Below are positions 53,737 to 62,724 of a stretch of DNA of 64,000 nt, piece by piece. Below the pieces are notes generated by a model. It was given only the letters and a program-made list of their open reading frames with translations, did not search any database and was not told where the DNA came from. This stretch comes from JACVRW01 sp963728155 (lineage in GTDB: Bacteria > Actinomycetota > Thermoleophilia > Solirubrobacterales > Thermoleophilaceae), in contig CAVSJF010000011.1 in assembly GCA_963728155.1 (NCBI GenBank), forward strand, positions 124,001 to 188,000, in the 5' to 3' direction. The position numbers were made by a program, and so were the translations under genes. Position 1 is the first letter of the stretch. Every line of letters begins with the position of its first letter.

Positions 53737-55146
53737 ATGTTCGACGCGCCGCTGCGACCGGCCGGCGCGATCCGGTCGCACTGGCTCCAGGGACTGGTGC
53801 CGGAGCTGCCCGCGCATCCGGCACTCGACGCGTCCACGCGCGCCGACGTTTGCATCGTCGGTGCAGGGTTCACCGGTCTCTGGACCGCGCTCGCGCTCAA
53901 GCGGCGCTCACCCGGCACGGACGTCGTTTTGATCGATGGCGACGTCTGCGGCGGTGGCGCGAGCGGCCGCAGCGGCGGGTTCGCGATGACGTGGTGGTCG
54001 AAGTTCCCGTCGCTTCAGAAGCTGTGCGGCGCGGATGCCGCCGTCGACCTCTGCCGCCGCTCGGAGGAGGCCGTCGCGGACATCGGCCGTTTCTGCGAGG
54101 AGCACGGCATCGACGCGTGGTACCGGCGGGAGGGGTGGCTGTGGGCCGCGACGAACACAGCTCAGCTCGATGCATGGTCGGCGACGCTCGAGGCGATCGA
54201 GCGCGCCGGAGCCCGTCCGTTCGAAAGGCTGGAGCGCGACGAGGTCGCCGAGCTCTCCGGATCACCGGTGCACCTCGCGGGCGTGCGTGAGGCCGCGGCG
54301 GCGACCGTCCAGCCGGCGCAGCTGGCGCGCGGGCTCGCGGAAGTCGCGCGGTCGGCCGGCGTCAGGGTGCACGAGAGCACGCCGATGACGGCTCTCGTGC
54401 GAGGCTCGAGCCCGCAGGTCGTCACACCCCGTGCGACGATCACGGCCGGCTGCGTGGTGCTCGCGCTCAACGCGTGGGCCGCAGAGCTTCCGGAGGTGGC
54501 CAAGTCGCTTGTCGTCGTCGCCAGCGACATGATCGCCACCGAGCCGCTCGGCGTGCGTGGAGAGGGGCTGACGTGGCCGCTCGGGCTCGCGGTCTCGGAC
54601 TCCCGCCGCCTCATCAACTACTACCGGCGCACGGACGACGGCCGGATCGCCTTCGGCAAGGGCGGCGGCTCCCTCGCGCTCGGCGGACGGATCGGCGCCT
54701 CCTTCCACGGCCCGTCTCCGCGGCTCGACGAGGTGCGAGGCCAGTTCGGCCGGGCTTACCCGCAGCTGGCGGAGACGGCGATCGCCGCGAGCTGGCGCGG
54801 CCCGATCGACTACTCGATCTCCGGGCTCCCCTTCTTCTCCCGGCTGGACGGGAGCCCTCAGGTCCTCGTGTGCGCGGGATTCTCCGGCAACGGCATCGGC
54901 CCCTCGCGCCTAGCGGGCGACGTTCTCGCTGAGATGGCCCTGGAGGACGATGCGGGCCTGCCGCCCGCGCTCGCCCGGCTCCCGAGCAGCCGGCTCCCTC
55001 CGGAGCCCTTCCGCTACGCCGGCGGGCGCCTCGTCCGCGAGGCGGTCGCCCGCAAGGAGCGACTCGAGGATCGGGAGCGCAAGCCCGATGTGGTGACCCG
55101 CGTCATCGCGGGGCTCGACCCGACGAGCTTCATCGACCGCGGGTAG
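53737..55146 (+). CDS. FAD-dependent amine oxidoreductase (DAO family, PuuB/glycine oxidase-like)
   Basis: The 469-residue flavoprotein has the ADP-binding motif CIVGAGFTGLWTAL, the second GGGASGRSGG loop and a late CAGFSGNGIG FAD site, as in gamma-glutamylputrescine oxidase and related D-amino acid oxidase family members. It would oxidise an amine to an aldehyde plus ammonia and H2O2, and the aldehyde dehydrogenase encoded 13 bases upstream would remove the aldehyde. The gamma-glutamyl ligase PuuA is not present in the window, so the substrate may be a free polyamine or amino acid. Confidence 0.82.
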   Translation: MFDAPLRPAGAIRSHWLQGLVPELPAHPALDASTRADVCIVGAGFTGLWTALALKRRSPGTDVVLIDGDVCGGGASGRSGGFAMTWWSKFPSLQKLCGADAAVDLCRRSEEAVADIGRFCEEHGIDAWYRREGWLWAATNTAQLDAWSATLEAIERAGARPFERLERDEVAELSGSPVHLAGVREAAAATVQPAQLARGLAEVARSAGVRVHESTPMTALVRGSSPQVVTPRATITAGCVVLALNAWAAELPEVAKSLVVVASDMIATEPLGVRGEGLTWPLGLAVSDSRRLINYYRRTDDGRIAFGKGGGSLALGGRIGASFHGPSPRLDEVRGQFGRAYPQLAETAIAASWRGPIDYSISGLPFFSRLDGSPQVLVCAGFSGNGIGPSRLAGDVLAEMALEDDAGLPPALARLPSSRLPPEPFRYAGGRLVREAVARKERLEDRERKPDVVTRVIAGLDPTSFIDRG

Positions 55147-55151
55147 GCCCG

Positions 55152-55180
55152 TTGCAAACCTTCAAACAAATTTGTATGGT
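55152..55180 (+). promoter_or_regulatory. Promoter ahead of the APC permease, with palindromic operator
   Basis: TTGCAA and TATGGT are separated by exactly 17 bases. The perfect 10-bp palindrome ACAAATTTGT (55166-55175) fills the spacer, so a bound regulator would block the polymerase. It lies 45 bases before the permease start, allowing separate control from the upstream oxidase gene. Confidence 0.55.
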
Positions 55181-55225
55181 CGCCCGGCACGTCTGCTGAG
55201 ACGTCCGAATCCCGAGGGGGGCTGC

Positions 55226-56797
55226 ATGGCTGAAGTTGTCGTTGACCAACGTCGTCTTCTCAAGACGATGAGGTGGTACGACGGGGTCGTTATCGGACTG
55301 GCAAACCCGGGGTTCCTGCTGGTCGGGCTCGCCTTCTCGATCGTGTACCTGGGCGGAACGTGGGCGCTCACGCTGTGGATCGTCTCCGCGATCATCGGCG
55401 CACTGCAGGCGTACATCTACTGCGAGCCCGCGGCGATGTTCCCCGACAAGCCGGGCGGTCTCTCCGTCTACGCCCGTGAAGGCTGGCGCAAGCACTTCTC
55501 GCTTGCCGGCCCGATCGCCGTCTTCGGCTACTGGTTCGCGTGGTCGAGCGTGCTCGCGGTGTACGGAAGCTTCATAGGCCTGCTCCTGATCGGCGAGTTC
55601 GCGAGCGCGGACTCGGGCATCGCGACCTGGACTTGGGATCCGCCCGCGCTCGCCACGGTGACCGCGGCCAAGCTGATCGGCATCGGCGCGATCATCATCT
55701 GCTTCGTCTTCAACGTCCGCGGCATGCGCCCGGCCGTGGGGCTCAGCTACGTCGTGGCCGCGATGATGGTCATCCCGGTCGTCGTCATCGCCGTGGGGGC
55801 GTTCCTCACCGGCGACGTCGCCAACCACGAGGTCGGTTCGAACTACGTCGGGGCCTCCGTCGAGTTCTTCGGAAACTCGCCGGGTTGGTTCAACGAGTTC
55901 GCGCTAGTCATGGTCTGGCTCTACATCCTCGGCTGGTCCACCTACGGGCCCGAGGCCGCCGCGTCGTTCGCGCCGGAGTACAAGGACACCAAGAACGACA
56001 CCCGCAAGGCGCTTGCGGTGACGGGCGGGATGAACGTCGTTCTCGCGTGTCTGCTCCCGCTCGCCGTGCTGGGGACGGTCGGCTACGACGTGATCGTGGG
56101 CGACCTCACCGGCGTGGTCTACCTCATCGACGTCATGCACACGATCGCCGGGAACGGGATCGGGACGGTGCTCACGCTCTGCCTCTGCGCAGGCCTGCTC
56201 CTGTCAATGAACACGGCGACGATGGACGGCTCGCGAGCGCTCTACGCCCTGTCCGAGGAAGGAATGACGATCAAGCAGCTGGGCGTGCTGAACAAGCACC
56301 ACGTGCCCTCCCGCGCGATGATGCTCGACGCGGTTCTGAACATCGCGCTGATCCTGATCTTCCCGGGCATCTTCTTCATCCTTGCCGCGGGCAACCTCGG
56401 CTACATGCTCTCCCACGTGCTCGCGCTGACCGGCGTGCTTCTCCTGCGCCGCGACCGTCCGAATTGGCCACGTCCGTTCAAGCTCGCGAGGCCCTGGATG
56501 GTGCTGGCGGGAGTCTTCGCAGGGCTCAACCTGCTGTTCATCCTCTTCGGAGTCGTGTTCCTCAAGTACACGGGGTACGCCTTCGACCCGGCTGACACCG
56601 AGTTCACCGACCCGACCGCCTGGGTGCCGCGCATCATCGTCGTCGGCCTCCTCGCGCTCGCGCTCGGGATCCTCGGCTATGTCGTGGCGCAGCGCCAGCA
56701 CGGCAAGAAGTTCAGCTTCCGCGACCCGAGCGACGAGCAGCCGTCGCAGGAGGCACTGGACACGGTCGCGCCGGCGGCCACCACCACGCCGGCCTGA
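55226..56797 (+). CDS. APC family amino acid/amine permease
   Basis: The 523-residue protein has about twelve membrane helices and the APC landmarks IGLANPGFLLVGLA near the start and PGGLSVYARE in the second region. ATG 55226 is preceded by GAGGGGGG. Given its oxidase and aldehyde dehydrogenase neighbours it is likely the importer of their amine substrate, by analogy with PuuP. A strong hairpin follows the stop. Confidence 0.9.
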   Translation: MAEVVVDQRRLLKTMRWYDGVVIGLANPGFLLVGLAFSIVYLGGTWALTLWIVSAIIGALQAYIYCEPAAMFPDKPGGLSVYAREGWRKHFSLAGPIAVFGYWFAWSSVLAVYGSFIGLLLIGEFASADSGIATWTWDPPALATVTAAKLIGIGAIIICFVFNVRGMRPAVGLSYVVAAMMVIPVVVIAVGAFLTGDVANHEVGSNYVGASVEFFGNSPGWFNEFALVMVWLYILGWSTYGPEAAASFAPEYKDTKNDTRKALAVTGGMNVVLACLLPLAVLGTVGYDVIVGDLTGVVYLIDVMHTIAGNGIGTVLTLCLCAGLLLSMNTATMDGSRALYALSEEGMTIKQLGVLNKHHVPSRAMMLDAVLNIALILIFPGIFFILAAGNLGYMLSHVLALTGVLLLRRDRPNWPRPFKLARPWMVLAGVFAGLNLLFILFGVVFLKYTGYAFDPADTEFTDPTAWVPRIIVVGLLALALGILGYVVAQRQHGKKFSFRDPSDEQPSQEALDTVAPAATTTPA

Positions 56798-56809
56798 GCA
56801 CGAAACCCT

Positions 56810-56847
56810 GAATCGGGGGGACGAGCTGATGCTCGTCCCCCCGATTC
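56810..56847 (+). terminator. Strong hairpin terminator after the APC permease
   Basis: A 16-bp perfect inverted repeat (56810-56825 and 56832-56847) with a 6-base loop begins 13 bases after the permease stop. It has no T run, as is common for G+C-rich actinobacterial terminators. Confidence 0.65.
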
Positions 56848-56865
56848 GCTCTACACTCGGCGGGG

Positions 56866-57243
56866 ATGCCGGAGATCCCGATCGCGCTGAGCTGCGAGTG
56901 CGGCCAGACTCACCAGGTCGAGCTCGGTGACCAGGTGCAGTGCGGATGCGGCAAGTCCTACGACACGCGCACGCTCGACCAGGCGCGTCTCATGGGCGTG
57001 CGTCGCTCGCAGGCGAAGATGCGCCTCTACATCACCTTCGGGTTGTTCTTCATTGCCGGCATCTCGTTCGCGACCTTCGCGCTCTGGGGCCTCAAGGGCA
57101 TAGCGATCGGGCTTCCCGCGAGCGCCTTCGCCTGGTTCCGGCTCATCGGTCCGGTCGTGCGGCGACGCGTGTTCTACGGCGCCGGCGAGCTGCCGACCTG
57201 GCGGCTCAGGTCCACGAAGGCCGAGCCCGAGCCCGAGCCATGA
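56866..57243 (+). CDS. Zinc-ribbon plus two-helix membrane protein (125 aa)
   Basis: The N-terminus has two paired Cys motifs (SCECG and CGCG, about 18 residues apart) that look like a zinc ribbon. Two membrane segments follow (LYITFGLFFIAGISFATFAL and the next helix). The C-terminus is basic. A TACACT box eight bases before the ATG suggests a leaderless transcript. Function unknown. Its stop overlaps the start of the stress-protein gene, so the two are coupled. Confidence 0.65.
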   Translation: MPEIPIALSCECGQTHQVELGDQVQCGCGKSYDTRTLDQARLMGVRRSQAKMRLYITFGLFFIAGISFATFALWGLKGIAIGLPASAFAWFRLIGPVVRRRVFYGAGELPTWRLRSTKAEPEPEP

Positions 57244-57728
57244 GTACCGGCGGCATCGGTGTGGCCGACCGAGGCACGGCAAGCCCCGCCGCCGCCGCCT
57301 CGATCGCCGGACCGGTGATGCTGCTCACATGCAACGTGCCCTTCGAGGCGGCGGCCGTGCGGGTGGCGGTCGACGCAGCAGGCGAGTCGGGCGCCGAGCT
57401 CTACATCTGCGACGCCATCCCGCTCGGGTCGTACGCATACATCGACCAGATGTCCCGCGTGTTCGCCGAGCACGCCAACCGAGGCGAGCTCGACGCCGTC
57501 GCGAGCGACGCGCGGGGCAGGGGCATACGCACGACACAGATGGCGTTCCACAACCGCAAGCCCGTCAAGACGGCGCTGGAGGTCTGCCACGAGCAGCAGG
57601 TCGGTCTGCTCGTGTTCGGCGCCGACCGTCGCCGGCTGGGCCGCGGGACGCACCGGCGGGCGGTCCGGCGACTAAGGCGCGACGCGCGATGTCTGCTCTG
57701 GGTTGCCGACATCTCGGGGCCGGAGTAG
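57240..57728 (+). CDS. Universal-stress-protein-like protein (162 aa)
   Basis: This resembles a UspA fold with an N-terminal strand, a region FEAAAVRVAVDAA and a final GLLVFGADRRR strand followed by a basic RRLRRDARCLLWVAD tail. The ATP-binding Gly motif of canonical UspA is not clear. It overlaps the zinc-ribbon gene (ATGA). A paralogue with a nearly parallel C-terminus lies convergent at 57860-58345. Confidence 0.65.
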   Translation: MSTGGIGVADRGTASPAAAASIAGPVMLLTCNVPFEAAAVRVAVDAAGESGAELYICDAIPLGSYAYIDQMSRVFAEHANRGELDAVASDARGRGIRTTQMAFHNRKPVKTALEVCHEQQVGLLVFGADRRRLGRGTHRRAVRRLRRDARCLLWVADISGPE

Positions 57729-57859
57729 GACGGCTCGACAGCTTGTACAAGTTCGGTCAGCGATCTTTCGACGCTCGTCCGAATCGCCCATCGCGCGCCT
57801 GTGCGGATACTGGCTCATGAGCCCATCGCCCACGTCGCACCAGACCTATCCGCGCGGCG

Positions 57860-58345
57860 TCAGCCGTCCGGCGCGATCCACACCAGGCAGCTCGCGTCCC
57901 GACGCACGCGCCGGGAAGCGCGGGCAAAGCGCAGACGCCCGATCCGATCGAGGTCGGGACCGAACACGAGCAGCCCTGCGTCGCGCTCGCTGACCACCTC
58001 GAGCAGAGCCGTGACCGGCCGTTTGGTTCGCACGCGCAGCAGCTCGGTCTTCACGCCGAGGTCCGCCGCGCGGCCGGCGGTCTCGCGCACCTCGTCGAGG
58101 GCCTCCTCGTGAGGCAGGGCTGGTCCCTGCGGGCCGAGCAGCACCATGGTGGTGGTGTACGACGGCAACGGAATCAGGTTCACCAGCACCAGCGGCACGC
58201 CGGCGTCGATCGCGCTGTCGATCGCCATACGCTCGGCACTCGGGTGAACGCGCACCGCGAGCGTCGCCAGCACCACCGGCCTGGCCTGTGTCGGCTCGGC
58301 CGATGAGGTGGCCGTGTCGTCACGGCGGTCGTGGACTTTGACCAT
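57860..58345 (-). CDS. Universal-stress-protein-like protein, paralogue of the convergent gene (161 aa)
   Basis: The 161-residue protein shows VHPSAERMAIDSAID, IPLPSYTTTMVLLG and the ending GLLVFGPDLDRIGR followed by RRVRRDASCLVWIAP, paralleling the neighbour's ending. ATG 58345 follows GGAGGGGC; a longer open frame upstream runs out of the methyltransferase gene and is not counted. The 131 bases between the two genes hold a short palindrome GGCTCATGAGCC (57812-57823) and nothing else obvious. Confidence 0.65.
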   Translation of the reverse strand: MVKVHDRRDDTATSSAEPTQARPVVLATLAVRVHPSAERMAIDSAIDAGVPLVLVNLIPLPSYTTTMVLLGPQGPALPHEEALDEVRETAGRAADLGVKTELLRVRTKRPVTALLEVVSERDAGLLVFGPDLDRIGRLRFARASRRVRRDASCLVWIAPDG

Positions 58346-58406
58346 GAGCCCCTCCACATGGTAGGGCGCAACTCGAGCGCGATGCTGAACTGAAGCGGCA
58401 TACGCA

Positions 58407-59189
58407 CTATTCGAGTGGTCGTGCTCGGATCGCAGCGCTGCGGCCCCGGACACCGGAGGCGTGCATGGCGCGACGCCGGAGCGTGAGCTCGCGCGGGCCA
58501 ACTCCCGGCCCCGGCCGGTCTCGCAGCAGCGGCGTGACCTCCTCGACGACCCAGCCGGCGAGTTCCAGCGCCTTGCGCAGGCCGCGCCGGTTGAAGACGA
58601 ACCACTCGCTGCCGTCGCGGCGCGCGTCGAGCCGCGCAAGCGGAGTGGGGAGCCAGTCGAGCGGACGGCTCACCGTCTCGAGCAGGATCAGGTGACCACG
58701 GCACACACGCCGCACCGCCTCGAGGCCGCGCAGAGGGTCGCGCAGCATTTGGAGCACGTAGCCCATCACGACGAGGTCGAACTCACCGATCTCAGCCGGA
58801 TCGAGCTCGAAGACGCTCATGTCGCGCAACTGGATGCGCGACCCGCGAAGGTCGGCCGCGAGCGCGAAGTTGCGCTCCGAGGAGCGGCGGTACCGCTCTC
58901 CGCGCAACCGGTCGGCCATGAAGTGGTCGAGCCGCTTCGCATCGAGAACGTCACTCGCAACCACCTCGCCCGCGCCGCGGCGCTCGAGGTCAAAGGCCCA
59001 AAAACCGTCCATCGTCCCGATGTCGAGGCAGCGCATGCCGGCGAGTGACGGCGGCCACGGCAGCCGCTCGGCCGTGGCCCGCAGATCCCAACCGCCGGGA
59101 GTGACCACGCCCGGCGCGACCTCGATCGTGTGCCACCAATCGAGCCCGGCGACGCGCGCCCGCGCGGCCTCAGCGTCCATGGTCCCCAT
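58407..59189 (-). CDS. SAM-dependent methyltransferase (CmoB/DUF1698-like)
   Basis: The 260-residue protein has the methyltransferase motif I as CLDIGTMDGFWAF, then VVASDVLD, and later FDLVVMGYVLQML with LILLETVSRP. The layout resembles tRNA mo5U34 methyltransferase CmoB and relatives that act on small molecules. Substrate unknown. TAGGTT nine bases before the ATG may be its -10 box. It is divergent from a PLP decarboxylase gene. Confidence 0.8.
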   Translation of the reverse strand: MGTMDAEAARARVAGLDWWHTIEVAPGVVTPGGWDLRATAERLPWPPSLAGMRCLDIGTMDGFWAFDLERRGAGEVVASDVLDAKRLDHFMADRLRGERYRRSSERNFALAADLRGSRIQLRDMSVFELDPAEIGEFDLVVMGYVLQMLRDPLRGLEAVRRVCRGHLILLETVSRPLDWLPTPLARLDARRDGSEWFVFNRRGLRKALELAGWVVEEVTPLLRDRPGPGVGPRELTLRRRAMHASGVRGRSAAIRARPLE

Positions 59190-59231
59190 TGCTCGGAGAA
59201 CCTAACAACGCTTCCAACCTATCCTTGCCAC

Positions 59232-60671
59232 GTGTCCGAGGGCGAGCAGCAAGCATTTCGCCGCGCCGGCCACGCGGCGGTGGATGGCGTAGCCGATCAC
59301 CTTGCGCAGCTGCCATCGGGGCCGGTCTGGCAGCCGCTGCCTGACGCCCTGCGCAAGCAACTGCTCGACCTGCCCCTGCCGGAGCACCCCGACACGCTCG
59401 ACGACCTGGTGGCGACCGCATTGCGTGACGTCCTGCCCCACGCCATGGGCAACGGTCACCCGGCCTTCTTCGGCTGGGTCAACCCGCCACCTTCGTCCGC
59501 CGGGATCGTCGCGTCACTGGCAGCGGCCGCGATGAACCCGAGCGTGGTCTCCGGCGATCACGCCGACGTCCATCTCGAACGTGCCGTGGTGCGCTGGCTG
59601 GCCGAGCTGGTGGGCTTTCCGCACGCTCCGGGAGGCGGCCTGCTCACGAGCGGCGCGTCGGCCGCCACGATCATCTGCCTCGCGGGCGCTCGCAGTCGCG
59701 CGCTCGCGGCTGTAGGCCACGACATACGTCGCGACGGCCTGGCCGGTGGCCCCCAGCTGGTGGCCTATGTGCCGGCCGAGGCCCATAGCTGCGTGCGGCG
59801 CGCGCTGGAGCTGCTCGGGCTCGGCAGCGTGGCGATGCGCGACGTTCCGCTCGACCGGGGCCGGCTCGACGTCGTCGCGTTGCGTGCCGCGATCGCCGCG
59901 GATCGGGCGAGCGGCGCCCTGCCGGCGCTGCTGGTCGGGTCGGCCGGCACGGTCAACGCAGGCGTGATCGACCCGCTCGACGCGCTCGCCGATGTCGCGG
60001 CAACCGAGACCCTCTGGTTCCACGTCGACGGCGCTTACGGCGCGTTCGGCGTGCTCGACCCGGCGATTGCGGCCCGCTACCGCGGCATGGAGCGGGCCGA
60101 CTCGCTCGTCCTCGACCCACACAAGTGGCTAGGTGTTCCCGTCGACGCCGGCTGCGCGTTGGTGCGGCGAGGCGACGATCTGCGCGACGCGTTCACACTG
60201 ATCCCCCCGTACCTGCGACAGGACGCCGGCGCGCCGGTCGGTACGTTCGCCGAGTACGGGCCCGAGCAGACCAGACCCTTCCGCGCGCTCAAGACGTGGG
60301 CCACCATCGCCGCACGCGGACGCGCGGGGCTCGCCGCGCAGGTGGCACGCGCGAACGAGCTCGCCCGCGAGCTGGCGGCTCTCGTGGAGCGCCAGCCCGA
60401 GCTCGAGCTGGCCGCCAAGCCCGAGACCTCGATCGTCGCCTTCCGCGCGCACCCGGCCGGCTGCACGCCGGCCCAGCTGGACGACGTGAATCTCGCGGTG
60501 CCCGAAGCCGTTCAGGGGCGGGGTCGCGCCTTCCTCACCGGCACCGTCCTCGAGGGCCGCGAGACGCTGCGCGCCTGCATCCTGCACCCCGACACGAGCT
60601 CGAAGCACCTCGCCACCCTCGTAGCCGAAGTCGTCGAAACCGCAAACGCGCTCGCGGCCGAACAGCGCTGA
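59232..60671 (+). CDS. Group II PLP-dependent amino acid decarboxylase
   Basis: The 479-residue enzyme belongs to the aromatic-amino-acid/glutamate/tyrosine decarboxylase family. Motifs include GHPAFFGWVNPP near the start, LLTSGASAAT, FHVDGAYGAF and the PLP-lysine LDPHKWLGVP. The substrate is not clear; aromatic amino acids or related compounds are likely. GTG 59232 has TATCCT six bases upstream, a leaderless arrangement. It is divergent from the methyltransferase. Its stop overlaps the next gene start. Confidence 0.85.
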   Translation: MSEGEQQAFRRAGHAAVDGVADHLAQLPSGPVWQPLPDALRKQLLDLPLPEHPDTLDDLVATALRDVLPHAMGNGHPAFFGWVNPPPSSAGIVASLAAAAMNPSVVSGDHADVHLERAVVRWLAELVGFPHAPGGGLLTSGASAATIICLAGARSRALAAVGHDIRRDGLAGGPQLVAYVPAEAHSCVRRALELLGLGSVAMRDVPLDRGRLDVVALRAAIAADRASGALPALLVGSAGTVNAGVIDPLDALADVAATETLWFHVDGAYGAFGVLDPAIAARYRGMERADSLVLDPHKWLGVPVDAGCALVRRGDDLRDAFTLIPPYLRQDAGAPVGTFAEYGPEQTRPFRALKTWATIAARGRAGLAAQVARANELARELAALVERQPELELAAKPETSIVAFRAHPAGCTPAQLDDVNLAVPEAVQGRGRAFLTGTVLEGRETLRACILHPDTSSKHLATLVAEVVETANALAAEQR

Positions 60672-61180
60672 TGACCGCTCGGATCGAGGTCGTCGATGGA
60701 GGGCGCCTGCTCGCGTTCTCCTTCGAGGACATCATGCGCTACCACGGACCGGGCTCGCCGGGGGGAGTGGCCCACGCCGTAAAGGTGCTCGAGCTCGCTC
60801 TCCCGCTGCTCGACGGTGATGGTCCGTGTGAGCGTCGGGAGATCGCGGTGACGACGGCGTTCGGCGGGCCGGGCGCCCGGGACGCCTTCGAGATGGTCAC
60901 CCGCGCCGTTACCGGTGGCCGGTATTGCGTCGACAACGCGCTTGCGCGGCCCGAGCGCGGCCGAACGCTCGAGCGCTTCGTGTTTCGGCTCGGCTACCGA
61001 GAGGAGAGCGTGACCCTCGTCCTGCGGGATGGGTTCGTCACGGACGAGTTCATAGACCTCGCCCGGACCCCCGAGCGCAGCGAAGACCAGGAGCGCCGGC
61101 TTGACCGCCTCAAGAGTGAGATGGCAGAGCGTGTACTGGCGCGACCCGCAAACGAGGTGTACGAGACCAGCGATCCATAA
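60671..61180 (+). CDS. Conserved hypothetical protein (169 aa)
   Basis: I do not recognise a characterised family with confidence. The motif FEDIMRYHGPGSPGGVAHA has a His-Gly-Pro-Gly stretch reminiscent of FmdE-fold proteins, but this is weak. It is soluble, with few Cys, and is coupled to the PLP decarboxylase gene by a TGATG overlap, so it may act on the same substrate. Confidence 0.6.
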   Translation: MTARIEVVDGGRLLAFSFEDIMRYHGPGSPGGVAHAVKVLELALPLLDGDGPCERREIAVTTAFGGPGARDAFEMVTRAVTGGRYCVDNALARPERGRTLERFVFRLGYREESVTLVLRDGFVTDEFIDLARTPERSEDQERRLDRLKSEMAERVLARPANEVYETSDP

Positions 61181-61202
61181 CCCCGAAGTCGGTGAGCGCG
61201 CT

Positions 61203-61676
61203 CTACCGGGTCGGGACGAGTGCAACAGCCAGGATCGCCGCCGGATTGCCCGGCGGCCAGTCGGGCAGCGGATCGATGGTGTCGAGCTGAATGAACCCGC
61301 GAGCGAGCCAGAAGGCACGAGTAGCGTCGTAGGGGCCGTAGCCGGCTGACGGATCGAGCGTCTTGACTTCGACGATCTTCACGCCGTCAGCGCTCAACTC
61401 GTCCAAGACCCGGTCGACGAGCCGGCTGCCGAGGCCTGCTCCTCGGTGATCGGCGGCGACGGCGGCCCACAGGATCTCCGCCGCGTGCGTGCCGCGGCGC
61501 TCGACGATGGCGAAGCCGGCAACGCCGTCTGCGTTCTCGATGACCCAGCCACCGTGATCGCGCAGGTCGCTTCGCACCTCGTCAGGCACGTTGTCGGTAA
61601 AGAAGTCCGGCAGGCCTTCGACGATCGCCACGCACGTGACGGCATCCTGCGCGGTAGCGGCACGTACTGACGCCAT
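61203..61676 (-). CDS. GNAT family N-acetyltransferase
   Basis: The 157-residue protein has the acetyl-CoA binding motif A as VAADHRGAGLGSRLVD, preceded by AAEILWAAV, and ends in the FWLARGF strand typical of GNAT enzymes. Substrate unknown. It is convergent with the hypothetical protein and directly downstream of the M23 peptidase gene on the same strand. Confidence 0.85.
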   Translation of the reverse strand: MASVRAATAQDAVTCVAIVEGLPDFFTDNVPDEVRSDLRDHGGWVIENADGVAGFAIVERRGTHAAEILWAAVAADHRGAGLGSRLVDRVLDELSADGVKIVEVKTLDPSAGYGPYDATRAFWLARGFIQLDTIDPLPDWPPGNPAAILAVALVPTR

Positions 61677-61688
61677 CTCGCCGAGAAG

Positions 61689-62669
61689 TTACAGGCGGCA
61701 GTCGTCGATGCGAGCCGTGCTGTACCGAGCGGGCTGGTCACAGAGCAGCACTGGAGCTGCGCGAGCCGCGGTGGTGCTGAGCATGATCGGCAGCGGATCG
61801 AAAGGCACGTTCCATCTGCGCCCCTCGAAGTGGAGGTGCGGCCCGGTCGAGAATCCGGTCGAGCCAACGAAGCCGATACGGGTGCCGCTCGAGACCGCCT
61901 GGCCCACCGACGTGGTGATCTTGGAGAGGTGGGCGTACCAGCTGGTGTAGCCGAGCCGGTGCTGGATCACCACGAGGTTGCCGTAGCCGCCGGCGTTGGC
62001 TTCGGCGAAGATCGTGGTGCCAGCCTGAACGGCCTGCACGGGCGTGCCATGGGGGGCCGCGAAGTCGGTCCCGGCGTGACGCCGGCCACCGGGCCGGGGA
62101 GCCCCGAAGCGATCCGAGATCGGCGCCTGGACGGGTCGGGAGAAGCGCACCGAGCCCTCGGGTGCCGACACCGGAGAGGAGTCCGACTCCCGGCGTAGCG
62201 CCGAGATCGCTCCTGGGCCGGCCAGGCCGTCTACCTCCAGGCCCGCGGCACGCTGAAACGAGCTCAACGCCGTGATGGTGGCCTGGCCAAAGACGCCGTC
62301 GACAGCGCTCTGCGAGTGGCCGTGGCTGCGAAGCAGAAACTGCAGCGCCGCGACGTCCCAGCCCCGCTGGCCCTCCCGCATCACCCGCGCTCCCAGCGCC
62401 GGGCGACCACGCGGGCCCAGCGCCCGGCGTGTCTCGGGCCCGGCGATCCCGTCCACGCTCAGCCCGCTTCGGCGCTGAAGGCTGCGCACGCCACGAGTGG
62501 TCAGCGGACCCTGGACGCCGTCGACCGCGACCTGGTAGAGGCCCTTCGACTGCAGTGCTGCCTGGAGGGCGGCCACGTCGGCGCCACCCGCACTCGCTTG
62601 CGGGGCCGCAACCGACAAGAGCATCCATGCCGCGAAGGCCGCGCTCCGGAAGATCCGGACGCGACGCAT
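61689..62669 (-). CDS. Secreted M23 peptidase with two peptidoglycan-binding domains
   Basis: The 326-residue protein has a signal peptide, two PG_binding_1 repeats (VDGVQGPLT and VDGVFGQAT sections) and a C-terminal LytM/M23 zinc peptidase domain. Metal ligands are HAGTDFAAP and GPHLHFE. It likely cuts cross-links in cell-wall peptidoglycan or regulates it. ATG 62669 follows AAGGTGG. Confidence 0.88.
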   Translation of the reverse strand: MRRVRIFRSAAFAAWMLLSVAAPQASAGGADVAALQAALQSKGLYQVAVDGVQGPLTTRGVRSLQRRSGLSVDGIAGPETRRALGPRGRPALGARVMREGQRGWDVAALQFLLRSHGHSQSAVDGVFGQATITALSSFQRAAGLEVDGLAGPGAISALRRESDSSPVSAPEGSVRFSRPVQAPISDRFGAPRPGGRRHAGTDFAAPHGTPVQAVQAGTTIFAEANAGGYGNLVVIQHRLGYTSWYAHLSKITTSVGQAVSSGTRIGFVGSTGFSTGPHLHFEGRRWNVPFDPLPIMLSTTAARAAPVLLCDQPARYSTARIDDCRL

Positions 62670-62724
62670 GCCACCTTGTTCGGCAGGAGGGCGGTGATCT
62701 TCAGTCCCCTATAGGGTCCGGCTC

